A DNA stretch of 64,000 nucleotides from Lepisosteus oculatus (taxonomy: Eukaryota; Chordata; Actinopteri; Semionotiformes; Lepisosteidae). Both the position numbers and the translations under genes were made by a program. Under the pieces are notes generated by a model, which worked only from the letters and a program-made list of their open reading frames with translations, searched no databases and was not told the origin of the DNA. Every line of letters starts with the position of its first letter. The stretch's first letter is position 1. The stretch spans positions 6,753,001 through 6,817,000 of the forward strand of contig NC_090703.1 of assembly GCF_040954835.1 (NCBI RefSeq), written 5' to 3'. Shown here piece after piece: positions 1 through 11,289 of the stretch.

Positions 1-154
1 TACACTTCACAGGAGCCTGGAACGGCTTCTGTTACAACAATCATCCTCTGGACACAAGAGGACACAATAGTCGCTGTGCCAATGCCTGCCCAATTGAAAA
101 CAAAAAGCACCAAGAGACATACAGTAAATCCTTATTTTAATCAGAGATGCTTAC

Positions 155-259
155 CTTAGGCTGATGCACCTGTTTACAATTTTCAGAGGATGCAGCTTGG
201 CAGAGAGGCTGTTTTTTGCCTTTTTACTCCTCAAGAACTTGTTTTCGCCGGCCTGGTAT
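155..259 (-). CDS. tnfaip2: TNFAIP2-like exon 6 (residues 352-386)
   Basis: The acceptor is TTCCCAACAG|ATACCAGG and the donor CCTAAG|GTAAGC. It is 105 bases. The leading A completes a Lys codon with AA of exon 5, giving FLQKYQAGENKFLRSKKA and ending in IVNRCISLR, which parallels the NNCLSFR block of TNFAIP2. No convincing continuation exon was found between 1 and 150, so the rest probably lies outside the window. Confidence 0.8.
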
Positions 260-3200
260 CTGTTGGGAAGATGTTGTAAGGTAAGTTATTTCATAGTCTA
301 ACCTATAATTCACAGCACCATAAGAACAAACAGTACTGAAATATTCCTGTCCTTTTGAATCCTAAAGTCTGGTTGCACACTCCCTAGTGGGGGGGGGGGG
401 GGGGACTGATGTAAGAACTGATGTTTTTACTCACTTCTGCAAAAAGACAAGGAGCTCTTCAGTGCAAACCTGCTGGACTTTGGGCTTGAGGACGTGGCTG
501 ATGTTGCCTGCCTCTGTTATGACACTGTTGAGTACCTGCAATGAAGAAAATAGTCAGTGGGAGGCTTTTGTTCTTGATGTTTCTGCTGTATCAGAACAGT
601 CAAGGAGTCCTGAAGAGGAAGCAAGGGATGGATTCATTGGAAATAGTGTTGCCCGTGCCTTAACTCCAATAAAACATGCCTGTTCTGTCAGGGAACCTAT
701 ACGTGGAATAGGAGGATCCTCATGCGTGACCGGAATCCCACAGGACGCAGAGTAACAAAGGGACAATCCAAAAGAGAAAATCCAAAGGCTGGGTCGATAA
801 GGGAGGCAGGGGGTCCGGTAACGAGAGATATTCAAAAACAATTCAAAAGACAAAATCCAGAAGGCGAGGTCAAGAGGCGGAAGCAGAAGATTCGTAACGG
901 GAGATCAGTCGAAAGGTTTGGAAACGCACACTGGAGAATACTATGAAAGGCTTCTCAAGCATGGGAAGGTGTGCGAAGGGGGTTTAAATATTGAAAGGAA
1001 AGGGGTGTGATTGGATGATTGGTTAGGGAGTGAGAATTTGAGGAATCTGATGCATGTGAGAATGTGCTGGGTTCAATCAGGGATGAGATTGTGAAGCAGA
1101 GGTTCCGGGAATGTAACGTCGTTTGCGAGGGAGAGTTTGGGGCGTGACATGTTCGGTACTGTTCAGTACTATGTATGCACATGGGGCAGGGTGAGAGTAA
1201 GGGAGAGATACAGCAGGGACCCCTGTGGGCTGGATTGTAGAGGAGAGTCTGTGGGCCCATGTGTGGAGATTTGGATTGGTACCAAACCTTCTGGACTCAG
1301 TCGGTGACAGATGATGAAATGAATGCAGTGCTCGTTGCCGTGTCAGTTTAATACTCCTAAAGAGCCAGCTTTCTTGCGGCTGTGAAATGAAGTGTTCATC
1401 ACTGAACCTGGACTGTTCTCTCTTGTAGTCATCCCACATTATCAGAGCCCACACAGAAACCACCAGGCTCCATCGGTATGCGTTTGACAAAGGATTCACA
1501 TATTACAGAAGGTTTTGTGTCATTGGAAGAAGGTTTGGTTTCCCAGGAAACAGGCTGGCATCTTCAAATGGGACTATTTCCACAAGGAAAAGATAGTTTA
1601 GGGTTCCTCTTCTACCATTCATCGGTATTCATCAATTGGGAATGATGTCTCTGCTGTGATATGAATCTTTGGCGCTATCCTTCCATAGCATCCTGGGTAA
1701 TCTTCTTGGTTTGGTTTTCGCAGGATGAGGGCAACAGGCCCTAGGTATGGTGACAGCTGGGGCCATGTATAAAATACGGCCAAACCAATCAAGTTTTGAG
1801 CAGGTTATGTGGTTAGGCTGCACCACATATTCCATGCCAAGCTGGGATCTGAAGCTGCCGCATGGTGACCGAATTTGCTTGCATAAAATGGGCCAGTTTT
1901 AATCACACAGACATTTTAAATAATTCAGCATGTATTTTTAATTTTTGTTAGGAAAATAACAATCACTAAAGTACAGTGACAAGGGGTTTGCTGTGACCTT
2001 GCCATTTTATGCTTTTTAGAATGTCTTGCACATTGATCGCAATGGACTAAAAGTTTCGAACATTAGTCAGTGTACACATACCTGTATGACATCCACCTGC
2101 AGTTTAATGTAGTCCTCATCACTTTCATAGGGATAGGCATCTGGAGTCTCCCTCTCATTCTGAAGGATCATGTCCAGCCTTTTTGAGACCTCTTCCTGTG
2201 ACCAGTCAGAGAGAGGGAGAATCAGTCAGCTGCATGATTTCATGCAAAGCTAGAAACCTATCCAGGAGTATCAGCAAGGCACAGAGTCCCTGCACATCTC
2301 TGAAAACAACTCTGACTTTATCAAGAGCCTAAACAGCTTATGACAGGGTTCGGAAAAGAAGCCCTTTAGAACCACCCTCCCCAACGTCACTGTGAAGTTG
2401 AAAAATGTCTCTCTTTCTTCAACTTTCCTTACCACATTTTTCAGGTGCGCTATTGAGGGTGTGCTCTCGTACGGTATTACAGTGTGGTTTGGCAGCAGCA
2501 CGTTGTCTGACTGGAAGGCTTTACAGGGGGTGATCAGGTCAGCCCAGGCCATCATTGGAGTACAGCTCCTCTCTATTGTGTACATTTTTACAACTCGCTG
2601 TCTCAGGAAGGCTGGAAGTATTGCTAAGGATACCAGTCATCCTGGTTTCTCATGTTTCTCTTCTCCTGTTAGTGTTATAGGAGCATAAAGTCATGAACTT
2701 CCAGATTCAGAGACAGTTTCTTCCCACAAGCTGTCAGATTACTGAACTCTACCCCTAGCTCAAATTGATGTTTTTTTCTCACCCTGTTTGTCTGACCTAT
2801 TTTTAAGCTGTACGTTATTTAACTTGTTGTTGTTGTTGTTGCTACTGTTCTGTGTTTGTTTTTGGTGATTCCTTTAATGTCTTTGTATTGGAGCACACAT
2901 GCAAATAAGCATTTCATTGCACTTGTGCCGATGACAAATAAACTGAGCTAAACAAAGCCTCTCTACCTGTACGGCGTGAAGGAGCTTCTTTTCTGCTTTT
3001 TGTATCCAGTCTGTCACGAGCAGGACGTCAGTCTCTTTGATGGAATGATCCTGGATATCAGGGTGGCCCATGAAATTTTCACTGAAAAATAATTAAGTTT
3101 TTAAGGATGGCGTGTCATATCCTACCCCTCATCTAGAGCAGTTGCAAGGGTCAGGACACACAAAACTACACTGTGGCCCCAAGAAGTGCAGCAGATATTT

Positions 3201-6200
3201 GAGGCCAACCAGAAAATAACAAAATACAAAAAAAATTGCCTGCCTACTCAGTCCCTTATTCTCAGGACAGAGATCACCTGTGGAGTGGAACTGGAAGGGG
3301 GTGGGGGTGGAGAAAGGTGCCTAAAGACTGTGGTGCTTCTGGGAGAGAAGGACTGTGGCAGACTGGGGAGAAAGGACAAACAGACAAGAGCTGGAAAGGA
3401 GCTGGGGGAAAGCAAGAGACAAGGAGACTTGAGACGTTATTTAAACTAATGAACATTGCAAGAATGGGAGGAGAAAGGAAAAACCATTGTCTTTGCCTTA
3501 CAGTATGTGTGCTTCAAAGAGCATGTGCATCTCAACCAGAGCCAGAGAACCAGGTACTTTTACATTGCTTTTTCTAGTAGGAGGGGGAAAATGCTCAACC
3601 TCAATCTGAATATCCCAGTAGAGATGTTATTTTAGATCATTTGGTGCTTTTTGGTTACAAAAATTATATAAACATCAAGTGCGGAACATATTTTATGAAC
3701 CTGGTCCAGAATGAGGAAGATCTGAATGAACTTCTTAGGTGCTGAAAGACATTTGTATAGAATAAAAGCAGTGTATAATTTATCCTCCATATGAAAAGAG
3801 CAGAATTCAGCAACGCCTTGCTCGTGGGCGAGAGGGTTACTGTAGAAACCATGTGGACTGACCAACTTCCAGAAACATCGTGCCCAGAGAGCATCATATG
3901 TGAAGATTGCGTGTAAATCATAAGGTACCACAACCCTTTTGTTTCCTCAATTAACAGATTCATGTTCCTGTTTTAAGACACTCAAGCTGATCAGTACTAG
4001 TTTAAAAGGAAATTACAACGCAACATTGCTTCTAAGAAAAAAATCTACGCAGATCTAATCTGTATAGATATAATCTGTTATGCATTAATGACAGCTGGGA
4101 GTTAATGATACAGATAAATCCATGTTATAAGTTTTGGCGTTTGAATTTAGTGGGGATATTGGATGATTTGTGCAAAAAGTTAAAGCGCAAAGTTTCATGA
4201 GGAAAAATATTTAAGAGTGGTGACCAAGAAGGAGCAAACAATTTCCAAAAGTTTTATAATAAGGACAGGAAAAGTATGCAGAGGAGGTTTAAGTTTAGGC
4301 ACCTTTAAGAATGAAAGCACTGCCCAGCTTGACTGCAAGGTGTTTAGAGCTGTGAAATTAGATGCACTTGGGGGAGACTGTGAAAGAGGATGAAGAGATT
4401 TTTCTTCTTTTTTAAAGAAGTGTATAGTTAATATTTTTGTAAGGGCATTTTATTATAGGGACATTTTATGGAGTTAATTGAAACCACATTTAAGACCACA
4501 CACTGGAAAATTATTTAGAGACACTTCCTTTAATTGTCTGGGACAGCATTAGCTGAAAGTGTGTTGGTAATTTTACCTTAGTAAAAATGAAACCTTTTCT
4601 TAATGACAAATTACATGAATATCCATATAGGTTTTTGTTTGTTTTCATGTATATATATGGGTATGAAGCAGACAGCAGTCTTTTTTCTAATAAATAATAT
4701 AACTTGAATTATTTGTAGAATAATTGAAATATGGTCTCAAAGGTGTTTTTAACCCTTATTAATGCATATACACTTATTAATGATTGAATAGTAAGGTCGG
4801 GCACTTGTCTTGTATTGCAAAACAATATTTGAGGAGATTCATCTCTTCCCAGATGTCGGGCAGTTTGTAATTCAGTTGTGTTTGATAAGGGATCTTATAT
4901 TTCTTGAGGTGTTTTAGTGTTTAGCCTTCCTGGCACTTAGAGGTAGTATCTGGAATGAAGGAACTGAAACCAGGCAGCCTTGGGTCCTGTTCCTGAGGTT
5001 AGTGAAGAAGTGCTCCTTACAATTATTATCACCAGGAGAGTTCAACCACAAAGCAGCCTCTGGATTGTACTCGACCTTGTGTTTTGTGCAAGTGATTAGA
5101 AGAAGCTCCCCACCCATGTTGTTAAAGTAGATTCCCTGGTATTCTTTGAGAGCTCCTTGGATGTCCTAAATGTGCAAGATGGACTGTGTGGCTCCCCTCT
5201 CCTTTGTGACCATGCCAATGTTCATATTTAGGTTTCAGAGTTAAAATCGAAAAACCAACAGGACTCACACTCTATCCACTACAAAAATTATTTTCGTGTC
5301 CTTCCACTTTCATGGAATATCAACCACTACGGAGTGCTTGTTTCTGTTACCCTGATGAGGGCTTGTGTGTGCCAAAGCCAAAGTACTGATAAGTGCTTAT
5401 AAGTACATTATTTTTAGAGTGGAGAAAGTGTGTGCCTGATTGAGTTTTCTCCTTTTATGTATTTTTACTGGATAGCACCTCGATAATTTTGGGTATGCAT
5501 TCATTTTCTTTGGTTTGGGCATGAACTCACATCCCCCAAGGCATCTTAAAAAGTAATGAACAGTTTTGCTGTTCAAAGAACACCATGATAAAAACATATT
5601 ATTTGCAGTACCGGTAGTTCTTGACCCATCAGTCAAAACAGTCTAGGACTAGCAATGATGACTTCATGAACTTAACTCCGAAGCTGATGCATGTATGTTC
5701 CAAGTGACTGTGCTCTTGGAGTCCCTCTGGCTGGCAGTGATGGGAAAATGTCTCCACTGAGCAATGGAGATGTGAAAGGGGACGATACTACTGGAGAATT
5801 TGTAGACAAATTTGGACAAATTCAGGCCATGCTACAGGCCACAGTAGACCATTCTGAAATCAGATACATGGCTGGTGACGAACCACCCAGAGCCAGGGGG
5901 ATCAGAACGAGCTGAGCCTGTCATGCATTAAGAGACACATTCTTGCTTTGCCACACAGTTAAATTCCTTCCCTCACTCACCTGTGATAAACACGCGCCAC
6001 CCACTCCAGGAGCAGGAAGATCTCGGACACTTGCAGGCTCCTGCCCAGCGCCTGCTGCAGCTGCTGGAAGATGTGCTTGTTGTAGCTCTTGACGATGCAG
6101 CCCAGCAGCCTGGCGGGCTTGAGGCAGGGAGCAAGCTGGAGCAGCTCAGACAGCACAGTGACCTGGACCTCCCTTAGGTAGGCCTGCAGTGTCCTTCCCG

Positions 6201-7456
6201 AGTCTGGGCTGGGCAGCTGAGGGATATTCCTGGATACCGACTTCTCCACCAGCTGGTGGAACTGTTGGCGCCAGTTCACTGGAGTATAACTTGGTCCTTT
6301 CCCCTGCTGGTCCAGGCAGCACTTTTGACCCCAGAGGATAGCCTCAACAGCAGCTGGCATCCTCTCCAGGCAAGCTGGGTTGCCGGACAGCGCTTCAGCC
6401 AGAATGCCAAGCACCTGGCAGCTGACGGCCCCGTACAGCTGGGTGGCGGGTGCGTGCCCTGCCCTCTCTGCCTCCTGGATACAGACACACGCCTCGACCA
6501 GCCTGCCGTCCCACAGACAAGCCTGCACCTGGGCCTCCACTGCAGAGACGCACACAGGACATAACGCTCATCACTATGGGATGTAAAGACACAGTAGAGT
6601 CTTTGTTTTCCCCACTATTTGAAAAATAAAATAAACCGCCAACTTAAACAATGAAAAAACTCTGGCAGTAAAACTCCAATCTGTCAATACATATATCTTA
6701 ATATGCCACATATCTGAGACAGGCTGCATTTCAGTCTTTCTCTGTATGTTTTTTAGATAAGCATGTAGGAACATGAGTGTAGTATAGTGAGTTGACATCG
6801 CGAGACAACAGAACGGGAGAGTAGAAGGTGGGGATATATGGTGTAAGGGCGTGATCTGTGTAGTTCATAAAATAGTTAAAATAATATAAGAACGTCTCGT
6901 TATTAAGATACACAACAATGAGTATGAGCAGAGGATGAACACCAGGCTAATAATTCACGTTTGGAAAGTACTACCCTTCTGTTCAGCGTGCTGGCTGGGG
7001 TGGTATTGCAGCAGGCAACAAGCAATCAGACTCACTGCTAATGATTCCACCTGTAGATGCACTGCCAGGCGCAGTGTCTGTGACCCAATGACCTAACAGT
7101 TTGTCATGAAGTAAAGTGACAGAAGATGTTTTCTTGTTATTTAGACAGCTCTCTGGTTACTTTTAAATTGCTGTACAGGTGAAAAATAGCTATATATACA
7201 CTATAAACTACATAGGTGCACTATATTCCAAATATAAAGTACACACGATATCAAGTATTGAAGACTGAGCCATTGAACAGCAGACCTTACCGTCAGAGGG
7301 CCGCTGGGCTGTGCTCTCTCCCAGTGGCAGCAGGGGGTCCGTCTCCTCCCTGCCACTGGGGTCTCTCTTTCCCCTGACGCGTTTCACAAACATCTTCACC
7401 TGCTCCCTCAGAGCGCATCTCTTCTTTCCGCGGCCGCTCAGAGAGCCGAGCCCCAT
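155..7456 (-). CDS. tnfaip2: TNFAIP2/EXOC3L-like protein (Sec6 family), 5' part of gene
   Basis: Six exons on the minus strand: 7291-7456, 5981-6539, 2967-3081, 2082-2195, 435-535 and 155-259. All have AG/GT borders and join in one open frame of 386 codons plus two bases, with phases 1, 2, 0, 0, 2 and 2 at the exon ends. The gene continues beyond the left edge. The start is the ATG at 7454-7456, followed by a short basic N-terminus (KKRCALREQVKMFVKRVRGK). Family landmarks include a VEAQVQACLWDGRLVEA segment (helical by family analogy), LLLEWVARVY before an N-F-M-G-H-P-D block, and FLQKYQ followed by NRCISLR. These resemble TNFAIP2 and EXOC3-like proteins, which carry a Sec6 domain; TNFAIP2 (M-Sec) promotes membrane protrusions and tunnelling nanotubes. 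The paralogue (TNFAIP2 or EXOC3L4) is not settled; the nearby eif5 and mark3 fit both, because both human genes lie at 14q32. Confidence 0.85.
435..535 (-). CDS. tnfaip2: TNFAIP2-like exon 5 (residues 319-351)
   Basis: The acceptor is TTCATTGCAG|GTACTC and the donor TTGCAGAA|GTGAGT. It is 101 bases, starts in phase 0 and leaves two bases (AA). It encodes VLNSVITEAGNISHVLKPKV and then QQVCTEELLVFLQ, comparable to the conserved ELxxFLxxY region of TNFAIP2. Confidence 0.85.
750..1290. repeat. probable degenerate interspersed repeat, family not identified
   Basis: This purine-rich stretch in intron 4 of the TNFAIP2-like gene includes GGGGTGTGATTGGATGATTGG and lists of short GA-rich direct motifs. 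It looks like non-autonomous repeat DNA seen often in fish genomes. There is no coding potential and no clear terminal repeats. The call rests on composition and general resemblance only. Confidence 0.25.
2082..2195 (-). CDS. tnfaip2: TNFAIP2-like exon 4 (residues 281-318)
   Basis: The acceptor is GGTCACAG|GAAGAG and the donor CATACAG|GTATGT. It is 114 bases, phase 0 to phase 0. It encodes EEVSKRLDMILQNERE and then an acidic-aromatic stretch, PDAYPYESDEDY, before KLQVDVIQ. Confidence 0.85.
2330..2955 (+). mobile_element. LINE (L2/CR1-type) 3' end remnant
   Basis: On the plus strand, antisense to the host gene, a decayed reverse-transcriptase C-terminal region can be read: RCAIEGVLSYGITVWFGSS, then TTRCLRKAGSIAKDTSHPG. 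After a frame break and a stop it continues as SRFRDSFFPQAVRLLNS. This order is typical of the last part of ORF2 in vertebrate non-LTR elements. A 3' tail with CATTTCATTGCAC and GATGACAAATAAAC follows. Frameshifts and the short length mark it as a 5'-truncated dead copy. Clade assignment is tentative. Confidence 0.75.
2967..3081 (-). CDS. tnfaip2: TNFAIP2-like exon 3 (residues 242-280)
   Basis: The acceptor is ATTTTTCAG|TGAAAA and the donor GTACAG|GTAGAG. It is 115 bases, ends in phase 0 and encodes ENFMGHPDIQDHSIKETDVL and onward to LLHAVQ. A LINE 3' end lies about ten bases into the following intron. Confidence 0.85.
5080..5225 (+). repeat. LINE-like 3' end repeat, fragment A
   Basis: In intron 2 of the TNFAIP2-like gene the sequence CCCACCCATGTTGTTAAAG continues to GTGCAAGATGGACTG and CCTCTCCTTTGTGACC. 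This matches the order of a widespread fish CR1/L2-like 3' region (wording recalled from general knowledge). Related pieces occur at 12.74-12.99 kb, 14.56-14.69 kb and 47.15-47.35 kb. Confidence 0.55.
5981..6539 (-). CDS. tnfaip2: TNFAIP2-like exon 2 (largest exon, residues 56-241)
   Basis: The acceptor is CTCTGCAG|TGGAGG and the donor is ATCACAG|GTGAGT. The exon is 559 bases and open throughout. It encodes the N-terminal part of the Sec6-like fold and ends in LLLEWVARVYH. The last two bases (AG) plus T of the next exon give Ser, so the reading continues as YHSENFMGHPD, a family-typical junction. Confidence 0.88.
7291..7456 (-). CDS. tnfaip2: TNFAIP2-like exon 1 (start codon, residues 1-55)
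   Basis: The ATG is at 7456-7454 and the donor reads GACG|GTAAGG at 7290-7289. The exon is 166 bases, leaving one base (G) that joins TG of the next exon to make a Val codon. The encoded segment is short and rich in Lys/Arg, followed by an acidic-polar linker (GREETDPLLPLGES). Confidence 0.8.
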
Positions 7457-10400
7457 GTTCCTCTCCGCCTGCGGGCTCCGGAGACTATAGCAAGTCCGAA
7501 AAAAAAGCAGAAATAAAGACGGAGCTCAACAGCTGATTCTTGTGCTATCTCTGGGAGAGAGTTTCCTGTGACGCCGCTCTCAGCAAATGCGGTTTGTTGA
7601 AGAGACCAGACAGCCAGGATGTGAGTCTCCCAGGACTGCCTTAATAGTGGGGAAGAGCAAAGTGAAACGAATCCTTATAATACCTCCTCCTCAAGGTAAA
7701 CCACATGGCTCTGGAAGTTTGGGGGGTATTTCCTCTCACTTCTTTCACTGCCAAAAACATCAGCTCTGACTTCTATTCGTTTCAGATTTCTTTTCCTGGT
7801 TCCTTTGTGCCCCTTGCTATGAGCTCACGGACCCATGTCACTGTCTGTTGCGTGTCCTCTGTAGCGCTTGCGTTGCAACAAAACCTAACGTGATCAGATC
7901 ACGACGTTCCCTGAAGAGAAAGACCTCCGCCATCTCCTGTGCTGTACAGGTTTCTTTTGTTGTAACTGCAAACCTCACAAACAATTTGCAGCAAACGCTG
8001 GCTCAACGCAAAAAAAGTCTGCGAACCCACCCCAGCAAGAGCAAAAACCGATGCATACTTCAAATTTACAGCCGTGCCTTTGAAACCACCTTTACTGCTT
8101 GGAGACAAGGGGTGAGCTGTGTCACCCCCTTTGTCCAATAGCAAATTATATTCAGGCCAGCAGAATCCCAGCAGAGACACTTTGCACTTCACAGTCCGGC
8201 TGGTTGCTAAACAAAGTTCTTATTAACAATGAGAAACACAGAAGAGCTAAGCCATCTTTTATTTAATTAGGTCATGTTACGCCACGGCCAGATGGGAAAT
8301 AGCCGGCAGCGTTTTGAGGAACAAAGGGATCACTTTGTGTGCTTCAGGCTAGCTTATTGCAAAGGTACAAAAAGAAACACAAAAGAGGGGAGGTCTGAAG
8401 GAAACTCCCAGGCCAGGACGGACAGAAGACCCGGGAAGAGCAGACAGAGGCTGCTGGAGCCGCAGGTGACTGGAAGCTGAAGCAGGGCCCCCAGGAAACA
8501 GAGCACATGGGTCAGGACAGAGCTGATGCGCGGCTTCAATACCGCGCTGCTCAGGGTTGACTCAGGGTTAACGGGTGGCAGGCGGCTGGAGCAGGGTGAA
8601 TGTTGAGCTCCCTGTACGAATGTGACTGGTCTCCAGGGAGACCGCGGCCGGAGAGCCCAGGTCTAACAGGTAGGTCATGTGAGCATGAATTCTCATTTGC
8701 AATGACAACGGCGAGAGTTCTCACTTGTGCCTCAAGAGCATTTACTGGGGCCTTTTGAGTGACGTACCTTCAATGGTACAACAACAATGTCCCACCTGGG
8801 AATCCCCAAACCGCTCCCCCAGCTCCTAACTCTCCCTGCACTCTGCCGCCCTGTTAGTTATACAACGGTCATCGTCTAAAATTCATAGGCAACGGACTGA
8901 TAAAAGGGAGCGTAGGCCACTCACTGGGCCAGAGCTCTTCCTGGTCTCTGTAGTGGTGACTGACTGAAGAGCACATGGGCTCCCCCCCACAGGGATGGGA
9001 TGCGTGTTCAGCGCAGGCATGACCCCCCCCCCGCAGCAATGCCTGACCCCACTGATACGGCTGGGTGGATGGACTGGAGCAACTGGGGTAAAGTACCTCA
9101 CTTGGGGTACAACAGCAGTGTCTGCAGTGAGCATTCAAACCCAAAACGTGTTGGTTTTGAGCCCAAAGGCTAACTGCAGGCGAACACCTTCACCAGAGGC
9201 TCTCTACCAACTCCACTATTGTTCGCCCACTGGTGAGTTACCTGAAGATGCCTGTGGTATTAGTGTTAGAAAGAAAAGAGTCCAAACCTTGTTTAAATTC
9301 TATTTTAAAAATCCAGCAGAGGTTAGAATGATTGGATTCATTTAAAACTGTTAATTGTAAGTACTTTATAATTTGTAGAATGCATTATTCCTGGCAGCTG
9401 TGTTTTACTTTGTTATTAAATGGGAATTCTTTTTCTTTGCTATGGCAGATGCTTTACTAACTAGCCTGTTGATGAGATATTCTGTAACGGTTTGCTGGAC
9501 ACACACGGTCTGTGGTTCAAGTTGCTTTCCCATTGGCTGTGCTCCAGCTGTCCTCTGCAGAGGGACGGAGGCTGACCGGACGTCTCTGCCCCTGCTCTGT
9601 GGACAGAATTTTCATGCTGCTAGTATGCTGTGCTCTGGCTGGGGCTCAGTCAACCCTTACAGGATCTTAGAAGGAGATGATTTGAAACAGAAAGAGGCTG
9701 AGATTTGTCTCAGCAAAATGCGCTCGAGCAGATTTAATAATGCAGCAGAGAATTAGGCTGCAGGCTAGTGACACTCTCTTCCCAAACAATGACACAGCAA
9801 TTTCTTTAATCCTCTAACGCCGGAAGGATTTTTTTTTTTCAAAATGGGGGATTTTATCCTTTCGCTTTTAGTAAAGGCCGTGAAACACACCTCAGGAAAA
9901 ATGTATTCTGCAACAGATGTGCAGTTAGGTGCTTTTCCCTTTTTACTGAGCCCACAAGATCAGCTTTCTAAGATCTGAGCCAATAATTTTCTAGTGCAGT
10001 GAAGTCCTAGAAATTCCCTGAATGGGTGGGAGACTCAGGGAGGCAATGGGACGCAGATTAGGATACAGGTTAGCAACCAACATGAGCAATAAAAAACTTT
10101 CAAGGAAAAAATGCATTGCTCCTAACCTAACGCCACAAAATGTAATGAGCTCACTCTTTCCTTTTTACCATCTGGAAACTCCGTAATTAAGCAACAGATG
10201 TTTTTGTTTTGGTATTTCTTTATTCAATCAAAAACCCCAACCCAGAGGATGAGGTGTCACAATAACAATAAAAAAGGTATCAAAGGAATGCAATTTTTTT
10301 AAAATCTGGAACTGTTTCATTTAGAAACTAAAAAAGTGTTTCAAAAAGAAAAGTGGGAATCACCATAAGAAGTCACTAAATAATAACTAGTTTAAAATAA

Positions 10401-10830
10401 GCTGTATGGAAACCATCAGAACGCAAGCAACATCTTGTAAACAGTGTTAATAAATGTAAACAAAGGGATGTTATCTTAAAATGACAAATTCTATAGCTAA
10501 TTTGAAATATTATGTTAAGGTTTGGTCGCCACGTCACAAAAAAAGGATCATGCTGACAGAGAAGATTGACCAGAGCATTAAAGGAATGTTCCACTTTGAC
10601 AGGCTAATTAGGACTGAATCTTTTTAATCTTGAGAAAAGGAGCACGAGGCTGTCTGTTGTTTTCTGTTAATGGCCAGGATAATGGCTAGCACTTAAATCC
10701 TCAAGGCTCTTGAAATGGGAAACACGCACATTGAGACATTTGGCTAGGGTTGAGTCTGTGAGGTTTGGCCTTGCCACATCGCCAAGGTGCACTTTAGTGT
10801 CCACTCTAATTGTAGTGTTCTCCCAGCCAA
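7457..10830. other. intergenic: upstream flank of the TNFAIP2-like gene
   Basis: No exon, RNA gene or clear transposon was recognised. The first 120 bases next to the start codon are GC-rich, including GCGGCCGC on the exon side, and probably hold the 5' UTR and promoter. The open frames here are short, lie on both strands and lack coding signatures. Confidence 0.4.
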
Positions 10831-10833
10831 GTC

Positions 10834-11185
10834 GGAACTGTGGTGGCTCAGATGGCAAGGAAGTCCAGCTGCTGACTAGAAAGTCCTGGGTTCAAGCCCA
10901 GGTAGGAGCTTGCTCTGATTCCATCCAGATGGCTCCCAGGTCCACTCAGCCTGCTTTCCAAGTGAGTACTGGGGTTAATCCTTCTGGGGGTAACAGGCTG
11001 ACCACCTCACCTCCAGTGTTGGATGGTTGAGAGAAATGGTGGCCCCCATTCCCCCATGGGGCTTTATGGCCTGAAAAGGGACCTTCCTACCAAGCCCAGT
11101 TGAAGCATGGGCAGGACACATACCACCTGATCCTTGTGCACTCAGCAGAGGCAGACTAGGAAACAAACACCAGTTCTTCAAATCC
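10834..11185 (+). repeat. tRNA-derived SINE
   Basis: The 5' part has RNA polymerase III promoter elements. A box A-like TGGCTCAGATGG lies at 10844-10855 and a box B GGTTCAAGCC at 10889-10898, with tRNA-like spacing of about 34 bases between them. An unrelated body follows. The tRNA cloverleaf is degenerate, so this is a SINE head rather than a functional tRNA gene. The 3' limit is approximate. Confidence 0.65.
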
Positions 11186-11262
11186 CCCAGTTATTCTGTC
11201 TTTAAAGTGCACCTGCAGTCTGCCTCTACAGTACATATATGCAGCTAATTTAAAACAGTATT

Positions 11263-11288
11263 TAAAAGGGAACTGCAGTTCCCTTTTA
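11263..11288. repeat. perfect 26-bp palindrome next to (TTA)n
   Basis: The sequence centred on AACTGCAGTT reads identically on both strands over 26 bases (arms of 13). It is followed directly by a TTATTATTATT tract and AATAATAATATTAAA. It could form a hairpin or be the core of a MITE; no matching terminal repeats were found. Confidence 0.8.
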
Positions 11289-11289
11289 T

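Noticed and set aside
1..104. Possible seventh exon of the TNFAIP2-like gene on the minus strand after an AATTGGGCAG acceptor
   Set aside because: In the phase required by exon 6 it hits a stop within about 25 codons and does not resemble the family. The frame that looks better does not fit the phase.
5691..5915. 74-codon plus-strand open frame in TNFAIP2-like intron 2
   Set aside because: It has coding-like composition but no recognised family, splice sites or promoter. It is probably chance or an old repeat.
7724..7737. NF-kappaB site (GGGGGGTATTTCC) upstream of the TNFAIP2-like gene
   Set aside because: It does not satisfy the consensus spacing and composition; too weak to report as a site even though TNFAIP2 is TNF-inducible in mammals.
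10834..10905. tRNA gene
   Set aside because: Boxes A and B are present but stems do not pair well and a SINE body follows directly.
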